Source: Anisodus tanguticus
Lineage: Eukaryota; Streptophyta; Magnoliopsida; Solanales; Solanaceae
Length of the DNA stretch: 64,000 nt
Direction of reading: 5' to 3'
Assembly: GCA_034509755.1 (NCBI GenBank)
Contig: CM067557.1
Coordinates: 14,244,001 to 14,308,000, forward strand
Below, piece by piece: positions 33,640-45,559 of the stretch (within the stretch, counting starts at the first letter, position 1; every line of letters begins with the position of its first letter). The notes beneath the pieces were generated by a model. The model worked only from the letters and a program-made list of their open reading frames with translations. It ran no database searches and was not told the origin of the DNA. Made by a program: the position numbers and the translations under genes.

Positions 33640-36600
33640 ATCCCCTATTGAAATAGATCTTTGCGCACACACAAGGTGCCTACTTTCAGCGAAAAGATAT
33701 TGCATCAGGAGACGTAGCTTCTGCTTTAAACCTTCCCTAGTTAGATACCACCAGACTTACTTACTGCGGGGTGAACATGATGTCTTGAACCGTCAGTGTT
33801 TAGTGTAAGCCAAGACAATGATACCAACACAATAACTCTCCTTATTCATTTTCTTCTTATTGTTTTGTCCGTTGTGGTCATGGACACACTTAGATTCTTA
33901 AGTGCGTTCATTTGAGGCGGTCTGTCCTCGCACTTAAATAGGTGATCTCCTACAAGGTATCCTGCTATACCCCACTTCACAAGTGTTAGGAATCATTAAA
34001 AGTTTCCCTAACCTTAACCTCAACCGTTTGAGGATCGTTAAAGGTTTGGAAGCTTAACCTTTACCCACCATACATGTAGAACTTTAATGTCTATCGCGGG
34101 AACAACTTTGGATTCATGTTTCCCTACAAAAATCATCATCCGATGTGCTCTTGCTTCCACTAAAGCGCTCAACTGAACCTTTTTGCACCTTAGCCATTGA
34201 ACCAAATTCTTGGGATCTTCAGTCAGTATGGTTGGGTTACCACCGCAAAGGTTCGTATTAATTGGGTTTTAAGCCCATTCCCCTAGACAGGAAGAACACT
34301 TGATCTCCGAGTAGTCCTTTAGTTAAAAGGGTCCGCTATATCCTTTGATTAGCAATCAAGAAAGTGACGCCCGTGATAATCAACTGCCATACGGTTTTAT
34401 GACTCCGACAGATCCTGATAGATATGTCCAGACGCCGTCATCCGTGTCCTTCTTGAAGCCGATCGGCTAGCCACAATGTATAACTGCTGAAGGCACGGGT
34501 TTCTCCCAATAAGGGACGTCCTCTAAGGAGTCGTAAAGTTACTCAACTTATTTCATGCTTTGTATAAAGCGATAAACTCCGATTCCATCATGAATCGGCC
34601 GATGCATGTTTTCTTAGAGGTTTTTCCAAGACCCCCCATACACATTTACTTATGGCTTTGGTGTTCTTCACATCTGATGTCCAGTTTGCATCACTGTGTT
34701 CTCCAAGAACCGTTGGACATCCAGAATACCATAATCCATAGTTACGCGAATATTTCAGATATCGTCATATCCGACTCAACGCCTTTTATTGATCATTTAT
34801 TAAAATCATCAGTGAACCTTAGTTCAACTGATCTGCTTTGTAGGCCGATACCAGGTCGGTTGTAGTGTGTACAATACATTTAACTACATGTGACCTGCAC
34901 ATATCGCTCCTTGTCTATGGGTGCACCATGATTCCAATCAGTTCTATGATTCATATCCATTGGTGGCTTCAACGAGATGTCAATTATCTCACAACTGAGT
35001 TTAGAGTTAGACCAGTCCGTTAAATGTCTTAGAAATCCAATTCCTAAGATGTCATCTGTGATACCCATATCTTTTGTTTCAATATAACTTCCACTCTCAG
35101 ACTGTTGGTTTTCCAACTGTTGGCTTTCTAACTTTAGAGTCAATATTTCTGTGGTCAGATTTGTTTCTATTTTATCTAAAACTTCCAGGACCAAAATGTA
35201 AACATTTCAGGGACCAAAATGAAAGTTCAGGAAGAAGCCCAACAGTCTAGCAAACCAACTCGATTCTTTCCTTCCAACTCTCCGGTTAGGAAGACTGTTT
35301 CAACATCCATGCCACGCAAGACTGCAATGGCCCTGAATGTTAAGCTATTCACATGGGAGCACATGTACAAGTAGTTGAGGTCTTATACTCGACAGTAAAT
35401 CCATCTACTTCGTACTCACTTTTGAGTATCCACTTTTACACAACCCAAAGGTTCTTTTTCCGGATGAAGATCAACCATTACACAAGTATGATGGAATCTA
35501 TTTCTCTCTTTGTAGCTTCTTTCCAAAGCAGCGCTTCTGGAGATGACAATTATTTGTTAATTGTCCATGGTTCATTCTGAACCATACAAGCTAGAAGGCC
35601 TGGAACAAGTCTTTGTCCCCTCTTTGCTCCGTCTCGGTTCAACATCTAGAATCTCTGAGTTCTATAGATCTCGAATATTAAGTTCCGGATAGATAACAAC
35701 TTTCGAGTCCTCTAGATACGGAACGTCTAGTTCCGGACAGTCAGGCCCTCGCGGGTTCTTGTTAACCTCGAGTAATTACTTCTTTTTCCTTCTCAAGGAA
35801 AGTTATCCTCAAGGAATTCATCATTCTTTGACACCAAGAGGCGATAAGCACTACTGTTATTTGCAGATCCAGTGGATATACAATCTACAGTCTTAGGTCC
35901 AATTTGACCTGTTTTGGTAGTCCAACTTCTACCAAGCCACCCCACATCACAACATTTGTATGTGAGATCCTTTTCATGTCTCACACGGATGGTTATCTTT
36001 ATTCTTATGCGGAGTTCTATTGAGAATCGCATTAGCGGTAAGGATCGCCTTGCCCCACATATTTTGGGCTTACGGCTTTGTGTTTGGCTAACACCGTTGG
36101 ACTGAGGTGAGTAATGAGCAGTCGTTTGATGAACGATGCTTCACATTCTCCCCCTCTGTCACTGCGAATTCCTCAAATCGTAGGCTTAGTTAATTTTCAA
36201 CTTCTGCTTTGTAGCGCTTATCCGCTTCAACAACTTCATCTTTGCTTTTCTACAAACAAAGGATGCAATACGTTGTATCATCATCAATGAAGGTCACAAA
36301 GTACTTGTCTCCCCCCTCTATTTTGTATAAACTTCAAATCACCCATGTAGGTGTGACTAAGTTCTAGAGGAGCGGTGTTTCTTTTGCTATTCCTTTGACG
36401 GAATTTGGAAAGGTGATTTTGCCTTTTCGCCTACCTCACATTTATTTTGAGGGTTTATGCCGACAGAAGGCAACAATCTCAACTTCGTTAGCTTTTGAAT
36501 GACCCTTCCATTTAACGTGTCTTAATATATGATGGCATAGATGCACGGATTACAAATATATCATTCATTTGGCTACAGACATGCTGTACCATTCTTAGTT

Positions 36601-37771
36601 ATTACAGACCTGTTGGACTAGTCTCAAACCAGCTTGACCAACAACGTCTCTTAAACCAAGTTTGGGACATGTATCACCTCATTTTAGACTGATCCCATTC
36701 CCTGAAGTCCTATTGAGGACAACCTCTCCAACCCCTTCTACTTTAGAGGTGGCGTTGCTGCACATGAACAACCTCTTGCCCGTGGTTAGGGCGTAACCGG
36801 ATCATATATGATATGGATACTCTGGCCCACTCCAGTTGCTTTGGCAGACTGAGTGTTCAATTTCTTTTCTGCCTTTCTTTAGGCCTTTAGATCTTTTAAG
36901 ACCTGGAAACTCCGGCCCACCACACTATGTGTCCATTACTTTTCCTGTGAAATGAGTTCTGGCCCCACTCCAGTCGCCCGTAGGCTTTGTATGACTGAGT
37001 GTCCAATATCATCGTATGAAAGGAATTTTGGCCCCACTCTAGTCGCCCGTAGGCTTTGTATGACTGAGTGTCCAATATCATCCTATGAAGGATCTTCTGC
37101 CAAATAGTGTGACAGGCTCAACGTCTTTAGCTTTTAGGCTTCTTCCCTTATGATTGGTGTCCAGACAATTTTTGGCGCTTACTTAAGAGTGGTAACAGTT
37201 TTCACACAGTCAGTGGATATTTCTCCCTCGTATGTGAGAACATACTTTACACACTTTTAATAATTACACTTAAAAAATGGATCTTTTTAAGTCATTTACA
37301 AAATCCAATCTTTAAACGGGAAGGAAGATAAGATTAAACTTCTGATTTTAAAGCGTAAGGAATATAAATTATTTCGGAAAACATTTTCATATTCCTCCTT
37401 ACTTTAAGCCCTTTTTAATCATACATCATTTAATCTTATTTTTGACAAGGAAAGAAAATTACTTATCCCAATTTCGAATTCTGGCCCACTTCAATCAGTT
37501 CATCGGACTGAGTGTCAATTTCCTCCTTACCATAATTTGGATCCTTTGTCTGGAACAGATATAGGTCTTCTCCGACAAGATAGAACCACATCTTCAGTCT
37601 TCTCCTCTTGTCCCAGTTGACATCCCCAGCCTCTCGTGGGCGCTTGTTCCCACAACTCTCAGGAGCGGTGATACCATGAACACGTTGATCTTCAACAACA
37701 TAATCACAAGTCTCTTCTACTAGAAAACCACAGCCATATCCAGATTTGGTCACACAACTTTTGACCGACAT
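33640..37771 (-). pseudogene. Copia polyprotein remnants in the nested element
   Basis: Minus-strand order: a gag-like start at 37771 (MSVKSCVTKSGYGCG...), repeated LEWGQNSF blocks at 37081-36896, then integrase between about 36460 and 35790. The integrase retains KYFVTFIDDDTTY, SPQSNGV, ILNRTPHKN and KIGPKTVDCI-like pieces. The RT segment MDVETVFLTGELEG is at about 35310-35260, and RNase H-like sequence (YWEKPVPSAVIHC) is at about 34530-34440. Every domain is broken by stops and frame changes. Confidence 0.75.
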
Positions 37772-37805
37772 CTTTCGAACACTAATACAAATCTTGTCTT
37801 AAAAT

Positions 37806-39018
37806 TGTTGGATATGTAAAGCTATATGAAAAGTAAATAAATATTACAAGTGTTCGAAAGGATAAACAAATAGGCAATTCAGAACTGCCGCAAGCTTGTT
37901 GAGTCTTGAATCTTGATAACCTGAAACCAAGAATTACTAAATCTGGATTGTTACAACTGTGGGCTGAGTCGAGAGATGGCTCTCTGTCTTTAAGACAAGA
38001 TTGCCCCGTATATATGCTTTTACGTTAACGGGCAATAGTCTCCCAAGATAAAACAACAACTAATCAACACTACAAAGCAAATAGGTTGATTCTAACGAAG
38101 AAAACAAACACGAAATGATTTGCTGAAGAACGTAAAAGAAATGAAGTGTTTTGAGTTTTCTGTTCGCTGTTTGTGGACAGAATTTCAGTTGTTCTCTTTC
38201 TGTTTGTCTCTGTGTATATATGTTGTCTCATTTTCTGTCTGTTGTAGTCTTCACAATTGTGTCAAAAGACACCAATGTATAGCATAAGGGAGGGACTCCT
38301 CAACTGCCAAGTAATGACCATTAATCAGCCAAGTAATGGTTGTTTATGACCATTAATCAACCAAGTAATGGTTGTTTATGACCATTAATCAACCAAGTAA
38401 TGGTTGTTTATGGCCATTAGTTAGTGAGGGAGTTTAATCAACCAAGTAATGGCTGGTTAATGTGTAATAATGCTCTAAAAATCAACCCAAACGGTAGGCA
38501 GAAACTTTCTGCCTTCCGTCGTTCCCAATTTCATCTTTTCAGAAACTCCAGGGACCAAACAGTAAATATTAAACAATTTGGGGGTCTATCAGAAGAAGCC
38601 CAAAGCCCAAGGCCAGAGACCCGAGACCTGACGGGCGGGCGGCGGCGGCGGCGCGTGTGGGCTTAGCCTTGAACCCAAGCACATCTAGGTCCTCCCTCCT
38701 TCAAACATATGGGTTACCCCTTGGGGTCCCAAACCCTTACCCAATTTTGAGACTTATAAAGAGAACAATTCTTCTTTTTTCCACCGATGTGGTAGATTTG
38801 TCTCACACCATATTTTCATGCCTCAAACACCTTACTTCGTAGACCAATATCTCTTTAATTTCTTAATGAAATTTGACGATCTTTGGCGCTACGGTCATCT
38901 ACTCACTTAGTAGATTATGCACGTGTGAAGAGACAAAGCCTCCAACATGCGGAACCCTAGTGTTTAAGTCATTAAATACGGGTGGACGCACCTCGCCACC
39001 AAAGGCAAATTTCCAACA
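37806..39018 (-). repeat. 5' LTR of nested copia element
   Basis: 1,213 bp. On the minus strand it starts TGTTGGAAATTTGCC. It has three copies of the CCAAGTAATGG block (about 38329-38412). Confidence 0.95.
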
Positions 39019-39108
39019 ATTGGCAAGCCCTATATGATACTGTATAATAATATGTAAATTTACTAAAATACACTTAACTCTTAATTACAAACTAGCTTAT
39101 ATATATTA

Positions 39109-39365
39109 CTCCTTCCGTCTCAATTTGTTTGAAGGTTGATCAGTTTGGGGAGTCAAACAATTTTTTTTTATTACGATTTGCTCTAACTCTTTTCATATAT
39201 TGTAAATTATTAATTATGCAGACTTATAGTACTTTTTATATAGTTTTCAAATATTTAAATTTTATTATAAAATACTCGAACAATCTATGTTTAAAATTAA
39301 GTCAAAAATTAAGTTGTTTGACTTTCAAAACTGGTTAACCTTCGAATAAATTGGGACAAAGAAAG
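39109..39365. mobile_element. Stowaway-like MITE, TSD TA
   Basis: Inverted ends CTCCTTCCGTCTCAATTTG and (other strand) CTTTCTTTGTCCCAATTTA, flanked by TA at 39107-39108 and 39366-39367. It is 257 bp, AT-rich and non-coding. Confidence 0.82.
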
Positions 39366-39404
39366 TACTATGTATTAGTACTAAAATAAATAATAAAACA
39401 GAAT

Positions 39405-39565
39405 TTTTTAAAGATAAGTAGGTGGTGGGTGAATGTGGGGTGGAGGGGATGGTGAGGGGTGAGGGTGGTGGTGGTTGGGTGGGTGGTTGTGGTGGGGTGG
39501 GGTTGTCATGGGGGTGTGGGGGGGTAGTGGGTGGTAGGATGGGGGTAGGTTGGGGTTTTGATGTG
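39405..39565 (+). repeat. G-rich, C-poor tract
   Basis: About 160 bp almost devoid of C on the plus strand, built of GGTGGGTGGT/GGGGTGGGG words, compatible with G-quadruplex formation. The reverse complement resembles the C-rich left half of the hAT element at 40549. Confidence 0.75.
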
Positions 39566-39629
39566 ATGAAGGGTGCTGAGTGGGTGGGCAAATGAATCAT
39601 GCAACCACATAAAAATTATCAAATTCAAT

Positions 39630-39847
39630 TTTTGCTTCTCGAAATCCGTGTTGTCGTCACCAAATGATGACGGCGGTGGGGGTTTATAGAGACGCAATTG
39701 TTGAGCTAAGGCTAATAATCTGTGAGAAGTTTTATTAGCTGATGATGAGTAGTTTGCAAAGTGAATTTGGAGATTGATGAGAAATAATAGATTGATGATG
39801 ATATTCAAGACATTGACAATCTTCGTATTGATGATAGCATCTTTCAT
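39630..39847 (-). pseudogene. Nudix exon 1 fragment, copy 1
   Basis: The minus strand retains KTSHRLLALAQQLRLYKPPPPSS, as in exon 1 of nudix B (SHRLLALAQQLRLYKPPPPS). The 5' part (IINTKIVN from the same DNA in a shifted frame) and upstream flank also match. The exon ends before the nudix signature and no other exon follows. Copied promoter-side sequence extends to about 39980. Confidence 0.85.
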
Positions 39848-40041
39848 AGTTAATTTATTGAGCTAAATTTGTATTGGGTTTATCATCTTTGTAAACTCAC
39901 ATCAAGCTCAATAATTTGTGCATTTCCTCTTTAATTTTGATTTTGGTTTCGTTTTTAGAGAAAATTACTTGTCTATTTTACGTGTTGTCCTTGCAAAATT
40001 AGATGGTGTAAAATAGTACTACCTCTCCAATTTTATTTTCT

Positions 40042-40270
40042 TCGTCTCAATTTATATAAGGATATTTGACTTGACATGAAGTTTAAGAAGAAAATGACGA
40101 TTTTTAAATTTTTTGGTCTAATTCAAGCCAAAGAAGTTTGTGTAGCTAAAAATTAATTTATCAAGGGTAAAAATGAAAATTTTAGAGTTACATTATTGCT
40201 AAATATAAAAGTGTCATTTTTTTTAACGGACTAAAAAAAAGTTTCATATAAATTAAGACAAAGAATAGTT
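40042..40270. mobile_element. Stowaway-like MITE, degenerate
   Basis: Inverted ends CTTCGTCTCAATTTATATAA and (other strand) CTTTGTCTTAATTTATATGA, separated by ~200 bp of AT-rich sequence. Exact termini are uncertain. Confidence 0.6.
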
Positions 40271-40548
40271 ATTTTAAAATTTTCACCTTTATCCTTACTA
40301 AATATGGAGATAATTAGTGTGGTGTACGAGAGAGTAATATTAAATAAAAATAAAAATAAAAATAATTTATTCAAATTACTCTTTTAGTTAATGATTTCTT
40401 AAGGGTCACTAATTCTTGAAAACAATCTTCCAACTTTGCTCCTTGAAATCTGTGTCATCCTCAAATGTTGGTGGTGAGGGATCTGTAGAGACGCAATTGT
40501 TGAGCCAAGGCTACTAATCTATGAGAAGTTTTAGTTGGTGATGATGAT

Positions 40549-42211
40549 TAGGGGTTGCAAAATTAACCCAAACTCAAATGACCCGCTTAACTCGCTTAAA
40601 GTTTTATGGGTTTGGGTAAGAGTAATTTTGTTGATGAGTTGGTTTGAACTAGTCTAACTTGACCCATCATAAATCATCGGTCCAAATGAACTCATGATGA
40701 TGCCCAAACTTAACCCACAAAAATTCTCAATCTTAACGATTAGAGCTTCACTCTGGATTAAGATTTTTGTTTATAAATAATTATTTAAAAAATCCTTTAT
40801 TATTTCGAAACAATAAAAGTATACCAACGCACCCCACCCACCCACCACACTATTCATCCACCCTACCCCTCTCCTACACCAACCCCCACCAAATACTGAA
40901 CCACCATCACATCTCTTCCCCCTACCTTGCCTACTCCACCCCACCCCTACCTCTCTACCACCCCTACCCACCTCTACCCCATCTATCCTCACCTCCCGCC
41001 CTACCCCCACCCCCAATTTCTTTATCCCATTCTCAAATTCCTATTTCATATTTTTTTACTTTTATAAAAAAATTATGAAAAACATGAAATTTTTCTTACC
41101 CCCGCCCTACCCATACCTACCCCCACCCCCACCCCATTGCCCTACTCCATCCTCAAATTTATATTTCATATTTTTTTTTACTTTTATAAAATATATGAAT
41201 TTTTTTCTTACCTCCCTTCTACCGCCCTAACCCCCACCTACCCCATCCTCAAATTTCAATTTCATATTTTTGTTACTTTTATAAAAAAAAAATTATTAAA
41301 AATATAAAAAATATTCTTACCTCCCCCTACCCTCTCCACGCCCCCACCCCATGCCCCTACCCCATCCTCAAAATTCTATTTCATATTCTTTTTACTTTTA
41401 TAAAAAATTATAAAATATATAAAAAAAAATCTTACCTCCTCCCCCCTAACCCCTGCAACCCCATGTCCTACCCCCATCCTCAAATTTCTATTTCATTGTT
41501 TTTTACTTTTATAAAAAAATATTAAAATATAAAAAAAATTCTTACCCCCAACCCCCCTGCTCTCCCACACCACCCCGACGTTTTTGTTTTATTTATTTAT
41601 TTTATTTATATATAAAATTTTATTAAAAATGAGAATTTTTTCGTACCCCATCACCCAATTCCCCCCCCCACCCACCCACCCCACCTCAAATTTTCTATTT
41701 TATATATTTATTTTACTTTTATAAACTTTTTATAAAAAATGAGAAAATTTTGCTTACCCCATCCCCACCCCACCCCCACCCGAAGTGTTTACTTTATATA
41801 TTTATTTTTTTATATAAAATTTTTATAAAAAATGAGAAACTTTTCTTAGCCCACTACCCCCCCCCCCCCCCCCCCCCACTACTCTCCTGCACTTCCACCC
41901 ATTATTTTATATATTTATTTTTCTTTTATAAAAAATAAAAAAATTCTTAAAAATATTATTCTTATTTTTAAAATAAAGATATGAAAAAATCAAATATCAT
42001 ACAAAAATATAACATCATAGAAGGTAAGTTTGAAATTTGTAAAAGTAATGGGTCAAGTTGGGCAAGTTGGATTATGATCCATCATTTAGCTTATTTTGAC
42101 CCGCCCATCTTAACCCATGTAAGCTTTGGGTGAGTTGGGTATTGACTCATTTATTGATTCAATCCATCTTGACCCGCCCAACTTCAGCCAAACAACTCAT
42201 CTGACACCCTA
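40549..42211. mobile_element. Non-autonomous hAT element, TSD ATGATGAT
   Basis: 1,663 bp, starting TAGGGGTTGCAAAATTAACC and ending TCTGACACCCTA, flanked by ATGATGAT at 40541-40548 and 42212-42219. Subterminal AACCCA/TGACCCG words replace the GGGCGGG words of the other hAT elements, so this is a different family. The interior is a C-rich/AT-rich minisatellite. Confidence 0.92.
41095..41945 (+). repeat. Minisatellite of ~107-bp units inside the hAT element
   Basis: About eight units alternate a CTTACCCCC-type C-rich block with a TATTTTACTTTTATAAAAA AT block, starting near 41095, 41210, 41316, 41430, 41541, 41645, 41754 and 41847. A 21-C homopolymer lies at 41857-41877. Confidence 0.9.
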
Positions 42212-42879
42212 ATGATGATGAATCCATGATGATGAGTTTGAGAAGTGAATTTAGAGATTGAAATGATGATGACTAGTAGTAGATTGATGATGATATACAA
42301 GCCATTGACAATCTTCGTATTAATGATAGCATCTCTCGTAGTTATAATAAATTGAGCTAAATTCGTATTGGGTTTATCAAAAGTATCATGTAATCTCAAA
42401 TCAAGCTCAACAATTTCTTTTTTCTTCAATAAAGCTCAAGAATTTGTGATTTATTTCATTTTAGATTTGACTTTGGTTTAGTTTTACAGAAAAAAATTTG
42501 AAGAAAATAATTTCGAGAAAATGATCAAAATGGTCATAATGTATGGAATTTAGGACTATTTTAATCATTTATTTATACTATGTAATTAAAATAGTCCTTA
42601 ATGTATGAAAAAATGAGCATTTTAGTCCTCCATACGTAACTGAAATATTTCTTAACGTATGAAACAATTCATTATTTTAGTCCTAAACTTTTAAAGTAAT
42701 GATATAAGTAAGAAAAATTTGTTAAGTTTAATTATCCATTCATGTGCAACTCACGTGAAGGAAGCAAAAATTATGCTTTTCCTCTTGTCACTATTATATC
42801 CGCCTACAATAATGAAGTATATATTTTTCTTGCCTTTTTTTTTATAATATAATTTTCATTTTCGGAGCAAGATAGCTAC

Positions 42880-43030
42880 TTAGATAGATGTTGATGAAGG
42901 TTTACAGAGACCCAATTGTTAAGATAAGGCAAACAATCTTTGAGAACTTTTAGATGATGATGATAAGTTTGCGAAGTGAATTTGGAGATTGAAATGATGA
43001 TGAATAGTAGATTGTTAAAGATGAAATTGA
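42880..43030 (-). pseudogene. Nudix exon 1 fragment, copy 3
   Basis: GAAGGTTTACAGAGACCCAATTG and GCGAAGTGAATTTGGAGATTG match the nudix B exon 1 DNA in order. It is shorter and more diverged than copies 1 and 2, with no open frame. Confidence 0.75.
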
Positions 43031-43428
43031 TAGTATTGACCTTGACAGCCACGTAGTAATATATGAAGGATCAAAATAATGACATTATTTATTTATCAAT
43101 TTATTTTAAAAACAATGATATTTTTTGAAGAGTGACCAAATTAGATTTAGTTTTTGCCATTTTGTGAAAAGAGGAATATCATGGTATTGATTCAATGAAT
43201 TGATTTTAACCTGTATCATTAAGACAATGTTTTATTTAATACCCTAAGATGATCATGCTTAACTTTTATGAAATTTTAATCATAAATCATGTGATTTGAA
43301 GGCCCAAATTGGAGGATTTTGACTTAATTTTTAAGTTAAGCAAATTAGATATTTGACTTAATTAGCAATTGAGGTCAAAATGAATACGTGATCATGGAAT
43401 TGAATTGGTGAGCTTATGGGTAACCGTC
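43031..43428. other. Flank of nudix copy 3
   Basis: AT-rich. About 43120-43165 still resembles the sequence upstream of nudix B (GATTTAGTTTTTGCC); nothing else is recognised. Confidence 0.4.
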
Positions 43429-44366
43429 TGATACGATACAGGATGGCGCGAGGGTGATTATGAGAGCTAGGATTCGTGGTGGAGATCGGTGTCAAGCCAA
43501 TGATCATTCATGGAGCACATTCACCACATTTGAGGAGCTTCAAGGGGCCTCAAACGGGTATCTTCACACCTCATACCCCTTGACGATGAAGGATGAACCT
43601 TTGAAGACCTATGTGTGAAGATGATCAAGTTATGAAAAATAGAATGTAAGGAACAAGACACAACTCGCTTAAGTTCCTTCACCCGAAATAGTATGAGTCG
43701 TGTTCGTGCAAGGAGATGCCTTGGAGATCCTTGAGGAACTCAACTTAGTTGAAGAAGAGAAGCATGTGATTGGATGAATATGTCAAGATCGGAAGGTAGT
43801 TATTTATTCAAAGAGGTCATTCTTTAAAGACAAAGCCATCATTTTTTGAGAAGACCACCAAACAAGTCCCTTACTCCAGTAAGGGTATTTTTGTAATAGC
43901 AAGCTAGTCTTCTTAGCCTAAGTAGTATAAATATTATATTTGTTATTTAATTACTTAGTTTTTGATGATGTTGAGATGAATACTCTTAAAGAGTGATAGT
44001 TCGTTTGATAGTTTAATGTAGTGCTAATCTAGTGATTACTATTAGTGATAGTTAATTATGATAGATTCCATTGTTGGCTATTTAAATCATTTTCCATTGA
44101 TTTTCATATAGAGTTGTTCATTTGTGGATTCAATTGATTAACTCTTGTTGAACTGTAAATAGTACAGGTTCTCTCATACTGATTCAATTGAGATGGTTTT
44201 GATTTCATTTATCCAAGTTTGCCATAAATTCAATCCTAATTGGGTCTTACTTCTATCCCTCTATTCTCATCCCAATTACTTCAATTTCCATCTTCAATTT
44301 CATGCTATTTTACTTTCCATGTATTAATTGTTTAAATCTATGTCTTCCACAAGTCTGATCGAATCA
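43429..44366 (+). repeat. 5' LTR of the LARD-like element
   Basis: 938 bp. It contains ~345 bp (about 43475-43825) absent from the 3' LTR; otherwise closely similar. Confidence 0.92.
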
Positions 44367-45559
44367 TTTGGTATCAGAGCTTAGACTAGAGTGTTGTTTC
44401 TACAATACTCAATAATATGTTCTTCATATTTAGAAAATCACAAAAATCTGAAAAATTTAAAAATCCACAAAAAAAATTGAGTTGTTTGAATTGGGTGTTT
44501 ATATTGGTAGATTTGAACTCCTAGAGGTTGAATCTATCACATATCAAATATTCAAGAGATTTGGAGTTGATTTGAGCAAAAACACCATTGGAGGACCTTT
44601 ATCCTTGAAGAACACCAATTGTTTTTTTTGGAATTAGTATCGTATTGACTTCAAAAATTATTGGGCTTTGTTCTTCTTGTTGAGAGGAAGCTAGATCTAA
44701 AATTTGAGCCAAATTGAAGTTGATTTGATATTAGTTGGAAATTTGAAGTGTTTATCAAGTTCTTGTGAAGAAGAAGGCCAAAAAGTGGTGTTTGATCCAA
44801 AAACTCCAAGGCAAAAGTTGAAAAAGTATTTTTGGGTCCAAAAATAGCAAAAATTCAAGGAAAGTGAGTTCAATTCGTTAAATTTGCGGAGAATATTTAA
44901 AAGGTGGTCACTCAAACGGATCCCAAGGAATTTTGACATCACCAACGGTTTTGGATACAACCACAACCTGTGAATCGCAGATTGCGTCACAAGTGGGACC
45001 TGCAAACCACACCTGAATCACAGATTGCAACAGAAAGTTGGCCAATCCAAGTGGGCCATTTGCGAACCGCAAATCAAATCGCAGACTGTGTTTATGAATT
45101 GCGGGTTACGCTCAGGTTTAGCGGATTGCGCTTTTTAGGTTTTGTGATCTTGTTTCCTTTCCGACTCCATTTCTTTTCACGTTTTTTCTTCTCCAAACTA
45201 TTTAGCATCAAGTAATTGACCTATTTGATTGTTAATTAGTTTTTCAGTTTCATTTTTTCATTTTGTGTTAATTCTTTTAAGTTTTTTCGCTTTATTTCGT
45301 TGAACTTCTTTGACTCTTGTCTGTTTGCTTTGAGTCATCCGTCTTTTAATTAACAAGAAACTATTCTTCCACAATGAATTAGCAACATATAAATTTATTT
45401 AGATAAGAACTTCGTTACCAACTTTGGAAGGACATTAGAGTGTGGTAAGGCTTGAGTGAAAATACGAGTGACGGGATGAGCTTTTACTACTAACTTGTTT
45501 GCTCGTTTGGTAAGTTCAAGAAGAGGAGTCATAAGGAAAGAAGGATATACATTTCCTAC

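Larger units (their letters stand above)
32465..39018 (-). mobile_element. Ty1/copia retrotransposon (Tork-like) nested in the hAT element
   Basis: Flanked by LTRs 32465-33639 and 37806-39018, which begin TGTTGG and end CCAACA. Its target duplication is ACTGG (32460-32464) versus ATTGG (39019-39023), one mismatch. Minus orientation is shown by a purine tract ATAGGGGAT just inside the left LTR and by degenerate integrase, RT and RNase H read on the minus strand. Removing it restores the end of the host hAT element exactly. Confidence 0.92.
29339..39032 (-). mobile_element. hAT transposon, interrupted by a copia element; TSD TATGATAC
   Basis: The left end TAGGGGTGGCCAGTGGGCC and the right end (reverse complement TAGGGCTTGCCAGTCGG) are imperfect inverted repeats. 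TATGATAC flanks them perfectly at 29331-29338 and 39033-39040. The right end becomes visible only when the copia element 32465-39018 is subtracted, leaving an element of about 3.1 kb. GC-rich GGGCGGG subterminal tracts lie at 29345-29520 and 32270-32464. It carries its own, now broken, minus-strand transposase gene. Confidence 0.93.
40401..42360 (-). pseudogene. Nudix exon 1 fragment, copy 2, split by a hAT element
   Basis: Homology to nudix B exon 1 runs 40401-40548 and resumes 42212-42360, in the same order and strand. The join at ATGATGAT is uninterrupted in nudix B (about 28837-28850). The coding frame is shifted and the remaining exons are absent. Confidence 0.85.

Noticed and set aside
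34560..36105. Several plus-strand ORFs in the nested copia interior
   Set aside because: The minus strand carries integrase/RT/RNase H motifs; these are shadows.
40767..41938. Proline-rich ORFs
   Set aside because: Translation of the C-rich minisatellite.
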